Shown here: positions 1-8,299 of the stretch, piece after piece
Layout of the letters: each line of letters opens with the position of its first letter
Position numbering within the stretch: the stretch's first letter is position 1
Assembly (NCBI GenBank): GCA_013377005.1
Contig: JACABE010000010.1
Span: 1 to 55,945 of the forward strand
Length of the DNA: 55,945 bases
From: Bacteroidota bacterium
Lineage (GTDB): Bacteria > Bacteroidota > Bacteroidia > Bacteroidales > JACABE01
Reading direction: 5' to 3'
Notes under the pieces: model-generated
Told to the model about the DNA's origin: nothing
Database searches by the model: none
Seen by the model: only the letters and a program-made list of their open reading frames with translations
Program-made: the position numbers and the translations under genes

Positions 1-95
1 TTTTATAATTCAATGAACAACTTTTTTTACTTTTTTCCTAAATGCACAACGGGTTTTATTACTTAATACTAATTAATATCCATTTATTTCCACAG

Positions 96-114
96 TTTAT
101 CAATAGTTGATAAA
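96..114. promoter_or_regulatory. perfect 8-3-8 inverted repeat
   Basis: Arms TTTATCAA and TTGATAAA are separated by TAG. The repeat lies about 40 bases upstream of a TAATTTTG -7 match for the aminotransferase gene, so it could be an operator. No regulator is indicated; palindromes of this length in AT-rich DNA can arise by chance. Confidence 0.25.
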
Positions 115-152
115 AAAGCAGCTTTAATAGACTAGGTTACGATAATTTTTCA

Positions 153-160
153 TAATTTTG
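153..160 (+). promoter_or_regulatory. -7 element for aminotransferase operon
   Basis: TAATTTTG fits the Bacteroidota -7 consensus TAnnTTTG and lies 52 bases before the start codon. No TTTG is seen at the -33 position. Confidence 0.4.
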
Positions 161-211
161 CGAACAGAAAAAATAAAGTTCTGAGAAGAACATATAATAT
201 ATTATAATACT

Positions 212-1264
212 ATGAACAAAGAAATGAAACCAATTATCTACCTGGATAGAAATGAAAATCAATATGGTCCTGCACCTGCTTGTTTTGATGCTTTAAGAAA
301 TATTGACAGTGTCGAATTATATGAATATTCACGTGATTTTTCAAGAGGCGTTAAAAGTCGCTTATCTGAAAGACTTGCTAAAGATTTTGGTATTGATGAA
401 AAAAATGTAATGGTAGGTTTTGGTGGTGAAGACATTCTAAAACAAGCTGTTCATTGCTATATCCACAAAGGCGATAAAATAATGATTCCTGCCTATTCAT
501 GGTGGTATTACAAAAAAATATCAGATGAAGTAGAAGGTGTTAAAGTAGAATATCCTATCATTGAAGGAAAAGATACTTTTTATTATGACATCGAAGGTAT
601 GATTAAAGTATATGAAACAGAAAAACCTAAACTCGTTTTGATTAGTTCTCCTAACAATCCTACAGGTAATCGTCTTGAAATAGATCAGATGATGCATGTG
701 CTTGAAAAAATGGAAGATACTGTTGTTGTCTTAGATGAAGCGTATACTCTTTTCTATAATAAAGATAATTCACATCTGAAAGAACTGGTTAATAAATATC
801 CAAACCTGATTATCATCAGAACTTTTTCTAAATATTACGGATTGGCTGGTATCAGAATAGGTTTTGCATTGATGGGAGAGAATCATGCTAAATTTAATAT
901 GTTTTCAGCTCGTTATTTAGGATACAACAGAGTATCTGAACTAATAGGCCTGGCTGCTCTTAATTCTGCAGATTATTACAATGATATGAGAGAGAAGATG
1001 ACTGCTGATATGGATATGCTATTTAATGAATTTAATGCTATGAAAGGATTTAGAGCATTTAAATCTTTTTCTAACTTTATTTTGGTTGAAATTCCTGTTG
1101 AAATTAAAGACGGTTTGAAAAAATACCTAACCGAGCGCAATATGATTGTAAAATTTATGGCAGAAGATGGCTTGTTCAATCATTTACGCATTACTATCGG
1201 GACTCAAGAACAAAATAGACTGCTTTTGAAGATGATTAAAGATTTCCTGAAAGAAAACAAATAA
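212..1264 (+). CDS. HisC-like PLP-dependent aminotransferase
   Basis: A class I/II aminotransferase of the histidinol-phosphate aminotransferase type, 350 residues, about the normal family length. Visible are NNPTG at 148-152, the PLP-contacting Asp in LDEAY (D175) and the Schiff-base lysine in TFSKYYGLAG (K207), followed by the arginine-containing IRIGF. The enzyme should be cytosolic and transfer an amino group between an amino-acid-like substrate and a 2-oxo acid. No other histidine gene is nearby. Instead the stop codon is 4 bases from a CDP-alcohol phosphatidyltransferase gene, so a role in making a phospholipid head group or another amino-alcohol phosphate is as likely as histidine synthesis. 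That is inference. The start at 212 is chosen because the sequence immediately leads into the family N-terminus; Met5 is an alternative. Confidence 0.8.
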   Translation: MNKEMKPIIYLDRNENQYGPAPACFDALRNIDSVELYEYSRDFSRGVKSRLSERLAKDFGIDEKNVMVGFGGEDILKQAVHCYIHKGDKIMIPAYSWWYYKKISDEVEGVKVEYPIIEGKDTFYYDIEGMIKVYETEKPKLVLISSPNNPTGNRLEIDQMMHVLEKMEDTVVVLDEAYTLFYNKDNSHLKELVNKYPNLIIIRTFSKYYGLAGIRIGFALMGENHAKFNMFSARYLGYNRVSELIGLAALNSADYYNDMREKMTADMDMLFNEFNAMKGFRAFKSFSNFILVEIPVEIKDGLKKYLTERNMIVKFMAEDGLFNHLRITIGTQEQNRLLLKMIKDFLKENK

Positions 1265-1268
1265 GCCC

Positions 1269-2165
1269 ATGAGTTGGTATTCCGATTACAAAAAATCGTT
1301 AAAAATGTTAGAGGTTGAAGAAATTTTCGACCTCTTTTTTTATCGACCCCTTGCATTTGTGCTGGTAAAAATAATTTATCGTACCAATATTACACCGAAT
1401 CAGCTAACCATTGGAGCTATTATCATGGGGGTAATAGGTGGCTACTTTTATGCACAAGGCACTCCGCTATCACCTACGCCTTTTATTGTTGGAGCATTGT
1501 TCTTTATGATGTTTAATATACTAGACTGTAGTGACGGACAATTGGCACGTCTGAAAAAGAACGGCACACGTACAGGAAGAATCATTGATGGATTGGCCGA
1601 TTATATTGCCGTAATAGCAGTTTATATCGGAATTGGTATTGGATTTGCCAATAATACAAATAATCCTGCTCTTTACTGGGGATTATTGGCTATTACAGGT
1701 GCAAGTATAACTCTACAGGCTATTTTGGTAGATTATTATCGCAATCGTTTTCTTGATTATGTGCTTGAACGGAAAAGTACTTTTGAAGAAGATCTGGACG
1801 AATTTCGTCAGGAATATGAAAGTATTAAAAATAAAAAAGGAAAATGGTTTGATAGAACTATTATCAGTATTTATCTGAAATACTCTGGTTTTCAAAATAA
1901 TCTGGCTGCAAAGAAAAATAGTGAAAAACTTTTTAAAGCTACATCAGCTGATTTTTATGCAAAAAATAAAACCATTATTCGCTTTTGGGTTTTATTAGGT
2001 CCTACTTCGCAAATAACAATTCTTATACTTTGTTCTATTTTTAACCATTTTGACATTTATTTCTGGATTATGATTGTTGGATTTAATAGCATGGCTCTTA
2101 TCAACTGGCTAGTACAGAAAAGAATTGATAAAGGATTTAGAGTTATTAGTGGAATAACTGAATAA
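1269..2165 (+). CDS. CDP-alcohol phosphatidyltransferase family protein
   Basis: Integral membrane enzyme of the CDP-alcohol phosphatidyltransferase family, which moves a phospho-alcohol from a CDP-activated donor to an acceptor alcohol in phospholipid synthesis. The signature DGx2ARx8Gx3Dx3D is intact: DG at 89-90, AR at 93-94, G103, D107 and D111, the metal-binding and catalytic aspartates. Hydrophobic stretches near 45-62, 70-86, 110-126, 135-152, 235-255 and 262-282 are membrane segments. At 298 residues it is longer than many PgsA or PssA proteins because of a charged loop at about 160-225. It follows the aminotransferase gene by 4 bases, so the two are almost certainly co-transcribed. 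The exact substrates cannot be read from sequence. It converges with the next gene. Confidence 0.85.
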   Translation: MSWYSDYKKSLKMLEVEEIFDLFFYRPLAFVLVKIIYRTNITPNQLTIGAIIMGVIGGYFYAQGTPLSPTPFIVGALFFMMFNILDCSDGQLARLKKNGTRTGRIIDGLADYIAVIAVYIGIGIGFANNTNNPALYWGLLAITGASITLQAILVDYYRNRFLDYVLERKSTFEEDLDEFRQEYESIKNKKGKWFDRTIISIYLKYSGFQNNLAAKKNSEKLFKATSADFYAKNKTIIRFWVLLGPTSQITILILCSIFNHFDIYFWIMIVGFNSMALINWLVQKRIDKGFRVISGITE

Positions 2166-2233
2166 TTGATTCAAAATATTTTTTTCGTTATGTTGACAAA
2201 AGAGAGTATCTAATAATAAATTTTCTTAAACTT

Positions 2234-4033
2234 CTATTCAAACATTATTGCTACTGCAATTGTTCCAATCCCAGCACTTACTCCAATTACAGGTGATATA
2301 CTTTCAATATATTCGGGCTGTTTTCCTATAATAGTAGTTACTTTTCTTGCATACAATTTTGCATTTTCTTCTTCTTCTTTATTGGCATATAAAATACAAA
2401 AACTATGAATCTCTTTTTCTTTTGAATATTGCTTCAAAAAACTCAATGTTTTGTTAATGCTGGCTTTTCTACTGAATGATTTATTAAAAACTATTGCATT
2501 GCCTTCCTGATCAACTGAAACTATTGGTTTTACATTCAATATATTAGAAATAAAGCCTTTTAATGGACTAACTCTTCCTCCTTTAATAAAGTATTTTAAG
2601 GTTTTAACGTTCACAAATAATTTTGTTTTTCCTATCCATTCGTCAATTTTAGGTAAAATTTCAGCATGTTGTAATCCTGTTTCGATAGCTTTAGCGATTC
2701 GCAATAGAAGCAGACCTTGAGTTCCAGATAAAGTTTTGCAATCAAACACACTAATCTGTTTTCCTGTTTGATGACTGATAACATGTGCGGCCATAAAACT
2801 ATTATTATAAGTACTGCTTAATTTTGCTGACAAGTTAATTGCTATAATAGATTCGTAATGAGACGTTAAATATAAATATTTATTTAAAAACTCTTTTTTC
2901 CCAGGTTGAGAAGAAGTAGGGTAATAAGGAGAAGTTCTTAAAATGTCATAAAACTGAGTAGGGGTGATTGTAATTTTGTCGATATATTGATTTTTGCCAA
3001 CGTGTAATGTTAACGGAACTGAATGAATCTGATATTTTTCTATAAGTGCTTGTGGTATATCCGCACAAGAATCAGTAGCAAGTGCTATGTTCCATTTTCT
3101 ATTGTGTTGAATATCATTTTGAAAAACCATATCATCAACTTTTTGACTTAATATTGTAGTATCTTTAGCAATGATTCTAAAAACTTCTGCAGCTTGGTCT
3201 GTATGAATATGTAATCGTATTTTTTTAGAAGAACCAGCTATTACTATAGAATCTCCAAGTTTTTCAATTTGTTTGATAAATAGTTCTTTATTTAGATTTT
3301 CACCGGAAAAAAGTGCTTCAGTGCAATACCTATAGGTAACTTCTTCGTGTGTATCAATAAAAATATCAGTTTTGCTTAAATTTCTAATAGTTGCAAGTTT
3401 TTTTAAGTTACCATCTTTAAAATAGTTAATCATTCCTTCTAAGAAGAAAACAAAGCCTTGCGCTCCCGCATCTACTACATTATATTTTTCAAGAATTTTT
3501 AATTTTTGTGTTGTCTCTGCCAGTGATTCTTTTGCTCTTTGATATGATCTATTTAGAAGTTCAATAAAATCCTCAACACTATCTTTAAGCATATAAATAG
3601 AGTCTCCCCAATCTTTTAATACTGTAATCATGGTTCCTTCTATAGGATTTGCAATAGATTCATAAGCATAAGTTACAGCTTTTTTAATATGCTGAGCAAA
3701 ATTATTTAATGATAAATATTCACTATCAGCTAATTCATTACTAAATCCAAAGAGGAATTGTGCTAAAATAATTCCTGAATTTCCTCTTGCTCCGACAATG
3801 GCTGCATCTGCAATGGCATCAGCAGTATTTTTAATATGATTGGAAGGAATTACATTGTCAATAATTGATTGAAAAGTAGATGCTAAATTAGTACCTGTAT
3901 CAGCATCGGGTATAGGAAAAACATTAATTTTATTTACAAAATTTTGATTATCAAATAAATTCTTTGAACCTGCTAAGAAACTATAATAAAAATTTTTTCC
4001 ATCAATTTCAACAATCTTTCTTCTTTTCTCCAT
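2234..4033 (-). CDS. DhaL (DAK2) - DegV fusion, fatty-acid kinase candidate
   Basis: A 599-residue fusion. Residues 1-200 are a DhaL/DAK2 nucleotide-binding domain (PDADTGTN at 42-49, GARGNSG at 81-87, DAGAQGF at 188-194). Residues 225-305 match the middle domain of FakA, keeping its Cys (YCTE, C237) and His-x-His (HIHTD, H275/H277). Residues 314-599 form a complete DegV/FakB fatty-acid-binding protein (TDSCADIP at 320-327, TSSQP at 373-377, GGRVS at 485-489). FakA phosphorylates fatty acid held by a separate FakB, so this looks like both partners in one chain. One oddity: the end motif usually written HxGPG reads SAGIG here (586-590), losing the conserved His. It stands alone between convergent and divergent neighbours, with its own -7 element. 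Confidence 0.8.
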   Translation of the reverse strand: MEKRRKIVEIDGKNFYYSFLAGSKNLFDNQNFVNKINVFPIPDADTGTNLASTFQSIIDNVIPSNHIKNTADAIADAAIVGARGNSGIILAQFLFGFSNELADSEYLSLNNFAQHIKKAVTYAYESIANPIEGTMITVLKDWGDSIYMLKDSVEDFIELLNRSYQRAKESLAETTQKLKILEKYNVVDAGAQGFVFFLEGMINYFKDGNLKKLATIRNLSKTDIFIDTHEEVTYRYCTEALFSGENLNKELFIKQIEKLGDSIVIAGSSKKIRLHIHTDQAAEVFRIIAKDTTILSQKVDDMVFQNDIQHNRKWNIALATDSCADIPQALIEKYQIHSVPLTLHVGKNQYIDKITITPTQFYDILRTSPYYPTSSQPGKKEFLNKYLYLTSHYESIIAINLSAKLSSTYNNSFMAAHVISHQTGKQISVFDCKTLSGTQGLLLLRIAKAIETGLQHAEILPKIDEWIGKTKLFVNVKTLKYFIKGGRVSPLKGFISNILNVKPIVSVDQEGNAIVFNKSFSRKASINKTLSFLKQYSKEKEIHSFCILYANKEEEENAKLYARKVTTIIGKQPEYIESISPVIGVSAGIGTIAVAIMFE

Positions 4034-4090
4034 TACGATTTTTATTTAATGATCTGATTGTTTTTAAGCAAAAACGATTTTGATAGACTG

Positions 4091-4098
4091 CAAAATTA
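4091..4098 (-). promoter_or_regulatory. -7 element for the DhaL-DegV gene
   Basis: The minus strand reads TAATTTTG, a match to TAnnTTTG, 58 bases before the start codon at 4033. Confidence 0.45.
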
Positions 4099-4204
4099 CA
4101 TATTAAACTTATTTGCTAAATAAAATTTGATTATAGTTTTTTATAAAAAAGCTTAATTAATTGGCAACTTGAAGTATTTATATTAATTTCGCTGTTATAA
4201 AAAT

Positions 4205-5128
4205 ATGAGCAATATGTCAATTAAAGTAAACAATATCACTAAATTATTTGGCGAACAAAAAGCCTTGTACAATGTATGTTTCGAAATAAAATCAGGGGAA
4301 ATTGTTGGATTATTAGGACCAAACGGAGCTGGAAAATCTACATTGATGAAAATTATTACTTGCTTTATACCACCAACCTCAGGAGTTGTTAGCGTGAATG
4401 GTTTTGATATTTTGGAACAATCCATAGAAGTTAGAAAAAGAGTAGGCTATCTTCCTGAAAATAACCCTCTTTATCTTGATATGTATGTTAGAGAATATCT
4501 TGAATTTATTGCAGGTATTCATAAGTTGGGCGACAAAACAAAAGAGCGCATAGATTTAATGATTGACATTACAGGATTGGAAGTCGAACGTAAAAAGAAA
4601 ATTGGAGCCTTGTCAAAAGGTTTTCGTCAACGTGTAGGCTTGGCTCAAGCTATGATACACGATCCTGAAGTGCTTATTCTTGACGAACCCACTTCTGGGT
4701 TAGATCCTAACCAAATTGTTGAAATTCGTAACCTTATCAGTAAAATAGGGAAAGAAAAAACCGTAATGCTTTCAACGCATATTATGCAAGAAGTAGAGGC
4801 AATCTGCCACAGAGCAATTATTATTAATAAAGGCGTAATTGTTGCCGATGCTCCAACTGATCAGCTTTCAAATCAATTTTTTAACCGTAGTATTATTACA
4901 GTTGAATTTGATAAAGCATTTAATATCGAGCTCTTAAATACAATGGAAGGTGTTAAAAAGCTTACTATAATAAAAGAAAATACTTGGGAAATAGAATGTG
5001 AAAGCCAAAAAGATTTGCGTCAAGATATTTTTAATTTTGCTGTTAAAAATCAATTATCAGTTTTAACTATTCACAAAGAAGAGGAAAAATTGGAAAAAGT
5101 ATTCCACGAATTAACTAAGAAGAAATAA
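4205..5128 (+). CDS. gldA: GldA-type ABC transporter ATP-binding protein
   Basis: Cytoplasmic ATPase subunit of the gliding-associated GldA-GldF-GldG ABC transporter. Walker A GPNGAGKST is at 38-46, the signature LSKGFRQR at 136-143 and Walker B LILDEPT at 157-163, with a switch His in LSTHIM near 192. The 307 residues include a C-terminal extension after the ATPase domain, as in GldA. Its membrane partners, gldF and gldG, are encoded about 24 kb away at 27166-29655; this separation is known in gliding bacteria. The reading frame can also start at Met4 (4214, MSIKVNN), which fits the family start better. Downstream, the SRP RNA gene runs toward it with 5 bases between. Confidence 0.85.
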   Translation: MSNMSIKVNNITKLFGEQKALYNVCFEIKSGEIVGLLGPNGAGKSTLMKIITCFIPPTSGVVSVNGFDILEQSIEVRKRVGYLPENNPLYLDMYVREYLEFIAGIHKLGDKTKERIDLMIDITGLEVERKKKIGALSKGFRQRVGLAQAMIHDPEVLILDEPTSGLDPNQIVEIRNLISKIGKEKTVMLSTHIMQEVEAICHRAIIINKGVIVADAPTDQLSNQFFNRSIITVEFDKAFNIELLNTMEGVKKLTIIKENTWEIECESQKDLRQDIFNFAVKNQLSVLTIHKEEEKLEKVFHELTKKK

Positions 5129-5133
5129 AAAAT

Positions 5134-5229
5134 GGGTAAGCCCCTTATATCGCACCGCTCAACCACCTACCCTTGCTATCTTCCAATCCTGGGGGAGTTC
5201 AGTAGGAGCTGGTCGTATAAGACTTACCC
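5134..5229 (-). ncRNA. ffs: signal recognition particle RNA (small bacterial type)
   Basis: Read on the minus strand, this 96-nt segment begins GGGTAAG and ends CTTACCC, closing a long rod. Its apical part carries the SRP RNA core: CTGAAC, then CCAGG, a GGAA tetraloop (5184-5181) and AGCAAGGGTAGG, which follow the pattern of the SRP RNA domain that binds Ffh. The tetraloop is closed by a U-G pair rather than the common C-G. A TACTTTTG -7 element lies 5 bases upstream of the 5' end, and a T-rich run (ATTTTTTA) follows the 3' end, as expected for a stand-alone RNA gene. This was recognised from the motif and was not scored with a covariance model. Confidence 0.85.
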
Positions 5230-5233
5230 GATG

Positions 5234-5241
5234 CAAAAGTA
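5234..5241 (-). promoter_or_regulatory. -7 element of the SRP RNA gene
   Basis: TACTTTTG on the minus strand is the same octamer as in the tRNA-Asp promoter and places the start point at the first G of the RNA. Confidence 0.6.
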
Positions 5242-5318
5242 GTCTTTTTTTGAAATATCTGAATGTTTTTTTGAAATTATTTTATAAGAAAAGAAAACGT
5301 CTATTGTTGTTTTGAATT

Positions 5319-5333
5319 TGATAATAATTATCA
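5319..5333. promoter_or_regulatory. Fur-box-like 7-1-7 palindrome
   Basis: The 15 bases read TGATAATAATTATCA, a perfect 7-1-7 inverted repeat identical to the Fur operator core described in Bacillus. It lies between the divergent SRP RNA promoter and the histidine kinase gene, 114 bases before the kinase start codon. A run of CAT trinucleotides follows directly. No Fur protein is encoded in the window, so the link to iron is only by motif. Confidence 0.35.
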
Positions 5334-5419
5334 TCATCATCATCATAGCATTTCGATTTCCAAATTATCTGTTTTACTACTCTTCTTTAGCATTATTATC
5401 TTTATTTATAAAAAAAGAA

Positions 5420-5427
5420 TATATTTG
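5420..5427 (+). promoter_or_regulatory. -7 element for histidine kinase
   Basis: TATATTTG fits TAnnTTTG, 20 bases before the start codon at 5447. Confidence 0.45.
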
Positions 5428-5446
5428 CATGTAAAAGTAGTTAGAG

Positions 5447-7222
5447 ATGAAACGTATTTCCATTACCGAAAAATTAATCTTTTATTTTGTTTCCTTAGGT
5501 GTTATGGTGATTATCATCATAGGTTCTTATACTTATTTTTTTGCAAAGCAAGCATTGCTTAACCGCACCTTTGATCAGCTTATTTCCCTGCGTTTAGAAA
5601 AGAAAAACAGAATAGAGCAGTTTTTTATCGACAGAGATAGAGATATCAATATTATTTCTAAATCGGAAGAATGCAGGAGAATAATTGATGTACTGAATTC
5701 AGAAATTTTAACTGCCGATAGAGCCAATAAGCTTCAAAATAATTCCAATTTAAGTAAATTTATTAGTTCTTATGGTTATTATCATAAGCTATATGTAATA
5801 AATAATATTGATTCTGTTTTTACTATTAATTCCCCTCAGTCTGAATTGTGCAATTACGCTGATTTTACAACAAATTCAAATAAGAGTTTACAGCAGTTTT
5901 GTAAAGAAATAGGAAAGTCGAAGAAAACAATTATTCAGGATATAAATAAATCTATTCAATTAATATACATCGGAACGCCCGTTTTAAATGAAGAAAAAAA
6001 CATTCAGGGATTTGTTGTATTAGAAATTCCTATTACTGCTATCAATAAAATAATGTTTGGGTATTCAGAAAACAATGGGCTGGGAAAATCGGGTGAAACC
6101 TATTTGGTAGGCAATGATTATTTGATGAGAAGTAATTCGAGGTTTAGAGAAAATGCCGTTTCTACTATTAAAGTAACATCAACATCTGTTATCAATGCTT
6201 TTAAGGGTATCATCGATTGTGATATTGTAAAGGATTACAGAAATATTTCCTGTTTGAGTTCATACAGCAAAATGGATATTGATGGACTTAACTGGGTTAT
6301 ATTAGCCGAAATAAACGAAGACGAAGCAATGATTCCTGTTTTTGCAATTAGAAACAGCATATTGCTGATAAGTTTAATTATTGCAGCAAGTGTTTTTGTT
6401 TTTGCTTATTTTGTTTCAAAAAGAATTACTTCGCCTATTAAACGCTTACAAAAAGCAAGTGAGGAAATAGGTTGCGGAAATTATGACGTTGTTCTTGATA
6501 TATCGGAGATGGATGAAATAGGAATGCTTACGGAAGCATTTAATACCATGTCGTTGCGGTTAAAGAAGCAATGTGTTGAATTGGATGAAGAGAAAACGAA
6601 AAGATTCAGTTCGTTGATAGATGGACAAGAAATGGAGAGACAGCGATTGTCGAGAGATATGCACGATAGCTTGGGACAATCATTGTTAGCTGTAAAAATA
6701 AAGCTCGAACATGCCAAAAACTCTAACTATGAAAAGAGCCAACAACTCATATTGGAAACTCAGGAACTATTAAGCTCAACGATTAATGAAATAAAGAATA
6801 TTTCGAACGACCTTATGCCTCCTGTTTTGGAGGCTTTCGGATTGGAGCAGGGCTTGAGAACGCTGTGCAAAAACACTGCAACAAACACGGGTATTCCTAT
6901 TGAGTTTCATAGTGAAAATATTCCTGACGCCTTGGATGCAAGATTGCAAATGTATTTGTACCGTATTTCGCAGGAAGCTATCAATAATATCAGCAAACAT
7001 TCTGCTGCTTCGCAGGTACGTTTTTCGATAACATCTGTTGAAAATTCTATCTTCTTAAACATAAGCGATAACGGAAAGGGCTTTGATATGGGTAATATTC
7101 ATGAAAAGAGCAATGGAATTCTGAATATTAAAGAAAGAGTTAAGTTGCTGAAAGGAGAATGTGTGTTTCATTCGACGATAGAAAACGGAACGCAAATTGA
7201 AATAATGATACCTTTAATTTAA
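5447..7222 (+). CDS. sensor histidine kinase, dCache-HAMP-HisKA_3 (NarX/DesK class)
   Basis: Membrane sensor kinase of 591 residues. A first membrane helix at about 11-33 and a second at 302-323 bracket an extracytoplasmic dCache-like domain (about 35-295; GKSGETYLVG near 214-223 is typical). HAMP follows (324-376), then a HisKA_3 dimerisation domain with the phospho-acceptor His in DMHDSLGQ (H406), and an HATPase domain (about 490-590) with QEAINNISKHS (N box) and DNGKGF. It should sense a small extracellular ligand and phosphorylate a NarL-type regulator. The regulator gene starts 307 bases downstream and is the obvious partner; a second one at 15235 is also a candidate. The ligand is unknown. 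Confidence 0.88.
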   Translation: MKRISITEKLIFYFVSLGVMVIIIIGSYTYFFAKQALLNRTFDQLISLRLEKKNRIEQFFIDRDRDINIISKSEECRRIIDVLNSEILTADRANKLQNNSNLSKFISSYGYYHKLYVINNIDSVFTINSPQSELCNYADFTTNSNKSLQQFCKEIGKSKKTIIQDINKSIQLIYIGTPVLNEEKNIQGFVVLEIPITAINKIMFGYSENNGLGKSGETYLVGNDYLMRSNSRFRENAVSTIKVTSTSVINAFKGIIDCDIVKDYRNISCLSSYSKMDIDGLNWVILAEINEDEAMIPVFAIRNSILLISLIIAASVFVFAYFVSKRITSPIKRLQKASEEIGCGNYDVVLDISEMDEIGMLTEAFNTMSLRLKKQCVELDEEKTKRFSSLIDGQEMERQRLSRDMHDSLGQSLLAVKIKLEHAKNSNYEKSQQLILETQELLSSTINEIKNISNDLMPPVLEAFGLEQGLRTLCKNTATNTGIPIEFHSENIPDALDARLQMYLYRISQEAINNISKHSAASQVRFSITSVENSIFLNISDNGKGFDMGNIHEKSNGILNIKERVKLLKGECVFHSTIENGTQIEIMIPLI

Positions 7223-7337
7223 TAAAATGAAACTTTCATGACAAATAAATTTTGACGCACAAGGGAATGATTATAATGTGAAAAAAATAGCAAGAAGACT
7301 AAAATCATGTACATTGAGCAAAGTTGAAATGAAAATA

Positions 7338-7440
7338 GAACGCTGATGACGCAGATTCCTATAGGAAAACACAGATAAAAACGGATTTTAAATCAGTATA
7401 AAATCCGCGTTTACGGAACGTATCCGTGTTATCAGCGTTC
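7338..7440. repeat. 103-bp imperfect palindromic (MITE/REP-like) element
   Basis: The outer arms are GAACGCTGAT and ATCAGCGTTC. Inside lies a second dyad, CGGATTTTA against TAAAATCCG, around position 7400. The whole can fold as one long imperfect hairpin. It fills the 307-base gap between the kinase and regulator genes. I recall similar CGCTGAT...ATCAGCG dispersed elements in other Bacteroidota genomes, but only one copy is in this window. Confidence 0.55.
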
Positions 7441-7529
7441 CAATTAAAGCATGAACACAAACATTCTTTAGTGTTTTGTAACAAATTTTAAAATAACTGA
7501 ATATCTATAATTATACATAATATATACAC

Positions 7530-8183
7530 ATGAATAAAATAAAAATTGTATTGGTAGATGATCATCGCTTGTTTTTGGATGGAATAAAATCGCTTTTATC
7601 TGAAGTTGATTTTATTGATATTATCGGCGAAGCATCCAGCGGCAATGAAGCTTTAGATTTGCTTTCAAACATAAAACCTGACATAATCATGATGGATATC
7701 AGTATGAAGGGGCTTTCGGGTATTGACGTTTCAAAGGAAATTACGAAGCTGTATCCTGATATAAAAATTATGATATTATCGATGCACACCAACGAAGAGT
7801 TTGTGATAAATGCAATTAAAGCAGGTGCCAAAGGTTATTTATCAAAAGATACTTCCAAGGAAGAATTGCTGGATGCGATACAAATTATACAAGAGGGTGG
7901 CGAATGTTACAGCAAGCTGATTTCGGAAAACTTCCTGAAAAGTTATGTGAAAAAATACAAAGCTGAGCAGAGTTTGATAGAAAACAAAATACTTACCCAA
8001 AGAGAAATTGAAATACTTAAGCTTGCCGTACATGGCTTAAGCAATAAGGAAATTGCCGATAAGCTTTTTATAAGCACCAAAACGGTGGATAGCCATAAAA
8101 ACAATATTATGCAAAAGCTAAAGCTGAAAAATACGGCTGAAATGGTGTTGTATGCAGTAAAAAATAAGCTTATTGAAATATAA
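7530..8183 (+). CDS. NarL/FixJ-family response regulator
   Basis: Cytoplasmic DNA-binding response regulator of 217 residues. The receiver domain (about 4-120) has the acidic pair D10/D11, the phospho-acceptor D56 in IMMDIS and the conserved Lys in AGAKGYLSK (about 105). A LuxR-type helix-turn-helix occupies about 148-210 (LTQREIEILKL, IADKLFIS, VDSHKNNIMQKL). It follows the histidine kinase and should be its output. It is a clear paralogue of the regulator at 15235. Its last codons lie in a 26-bp sequence repeated exactly at 12630, so the stop codon sits inside a possible insertion junction. An active-site residue is not missing and the length is normal. Confidence 0.88.
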   Translation: MNKIKIVLVDDHRLFLDGIKSLLSEVDFIDIIGEASSGNEALDLLSNIKPDIIMMDISMKGLSGIDVSKEITKLYPDIKIMILSMHTNEEFVINAIKAGAKGYLSKDTSKEELLDAIQIIQEGGECYSKLISENFLKSYVKKYKAEQSLIENKILTQREIEILKLAVHGLSNKEIADKLFISTKTVDSHKNNIMQKLKLKNTAEMVLYAVKNKLIEI

Positions 8184-8189
8184 TGATGG
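8164..8189 (+). repeat. 26-bp direct repeat, left copy
   Basis: Identical to 12630-12655. It covers the last codons and stop of the response regulator plus 6 bases of flank. See the right copy for the segment it bounds. Confidence 0.75.
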
Positions 8190-8299
8190 GGTGGTTTTAG
8201 GTTACGATAGTTGGATGGTTGCTTTTTAGTTTTTAGAGTGTGGGGCTATTGTCGATTAATTACTGGCATAGCAGGATACTTTATTATAGTTTTTTTTAA

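Noticed and set aside
329-336. parS-like TCACGTGA octamer
   Set aside because: Only the central eight bases match; the flanking bases of TGTTTCACGTGAAACA are absent and it lies inside a coding region.
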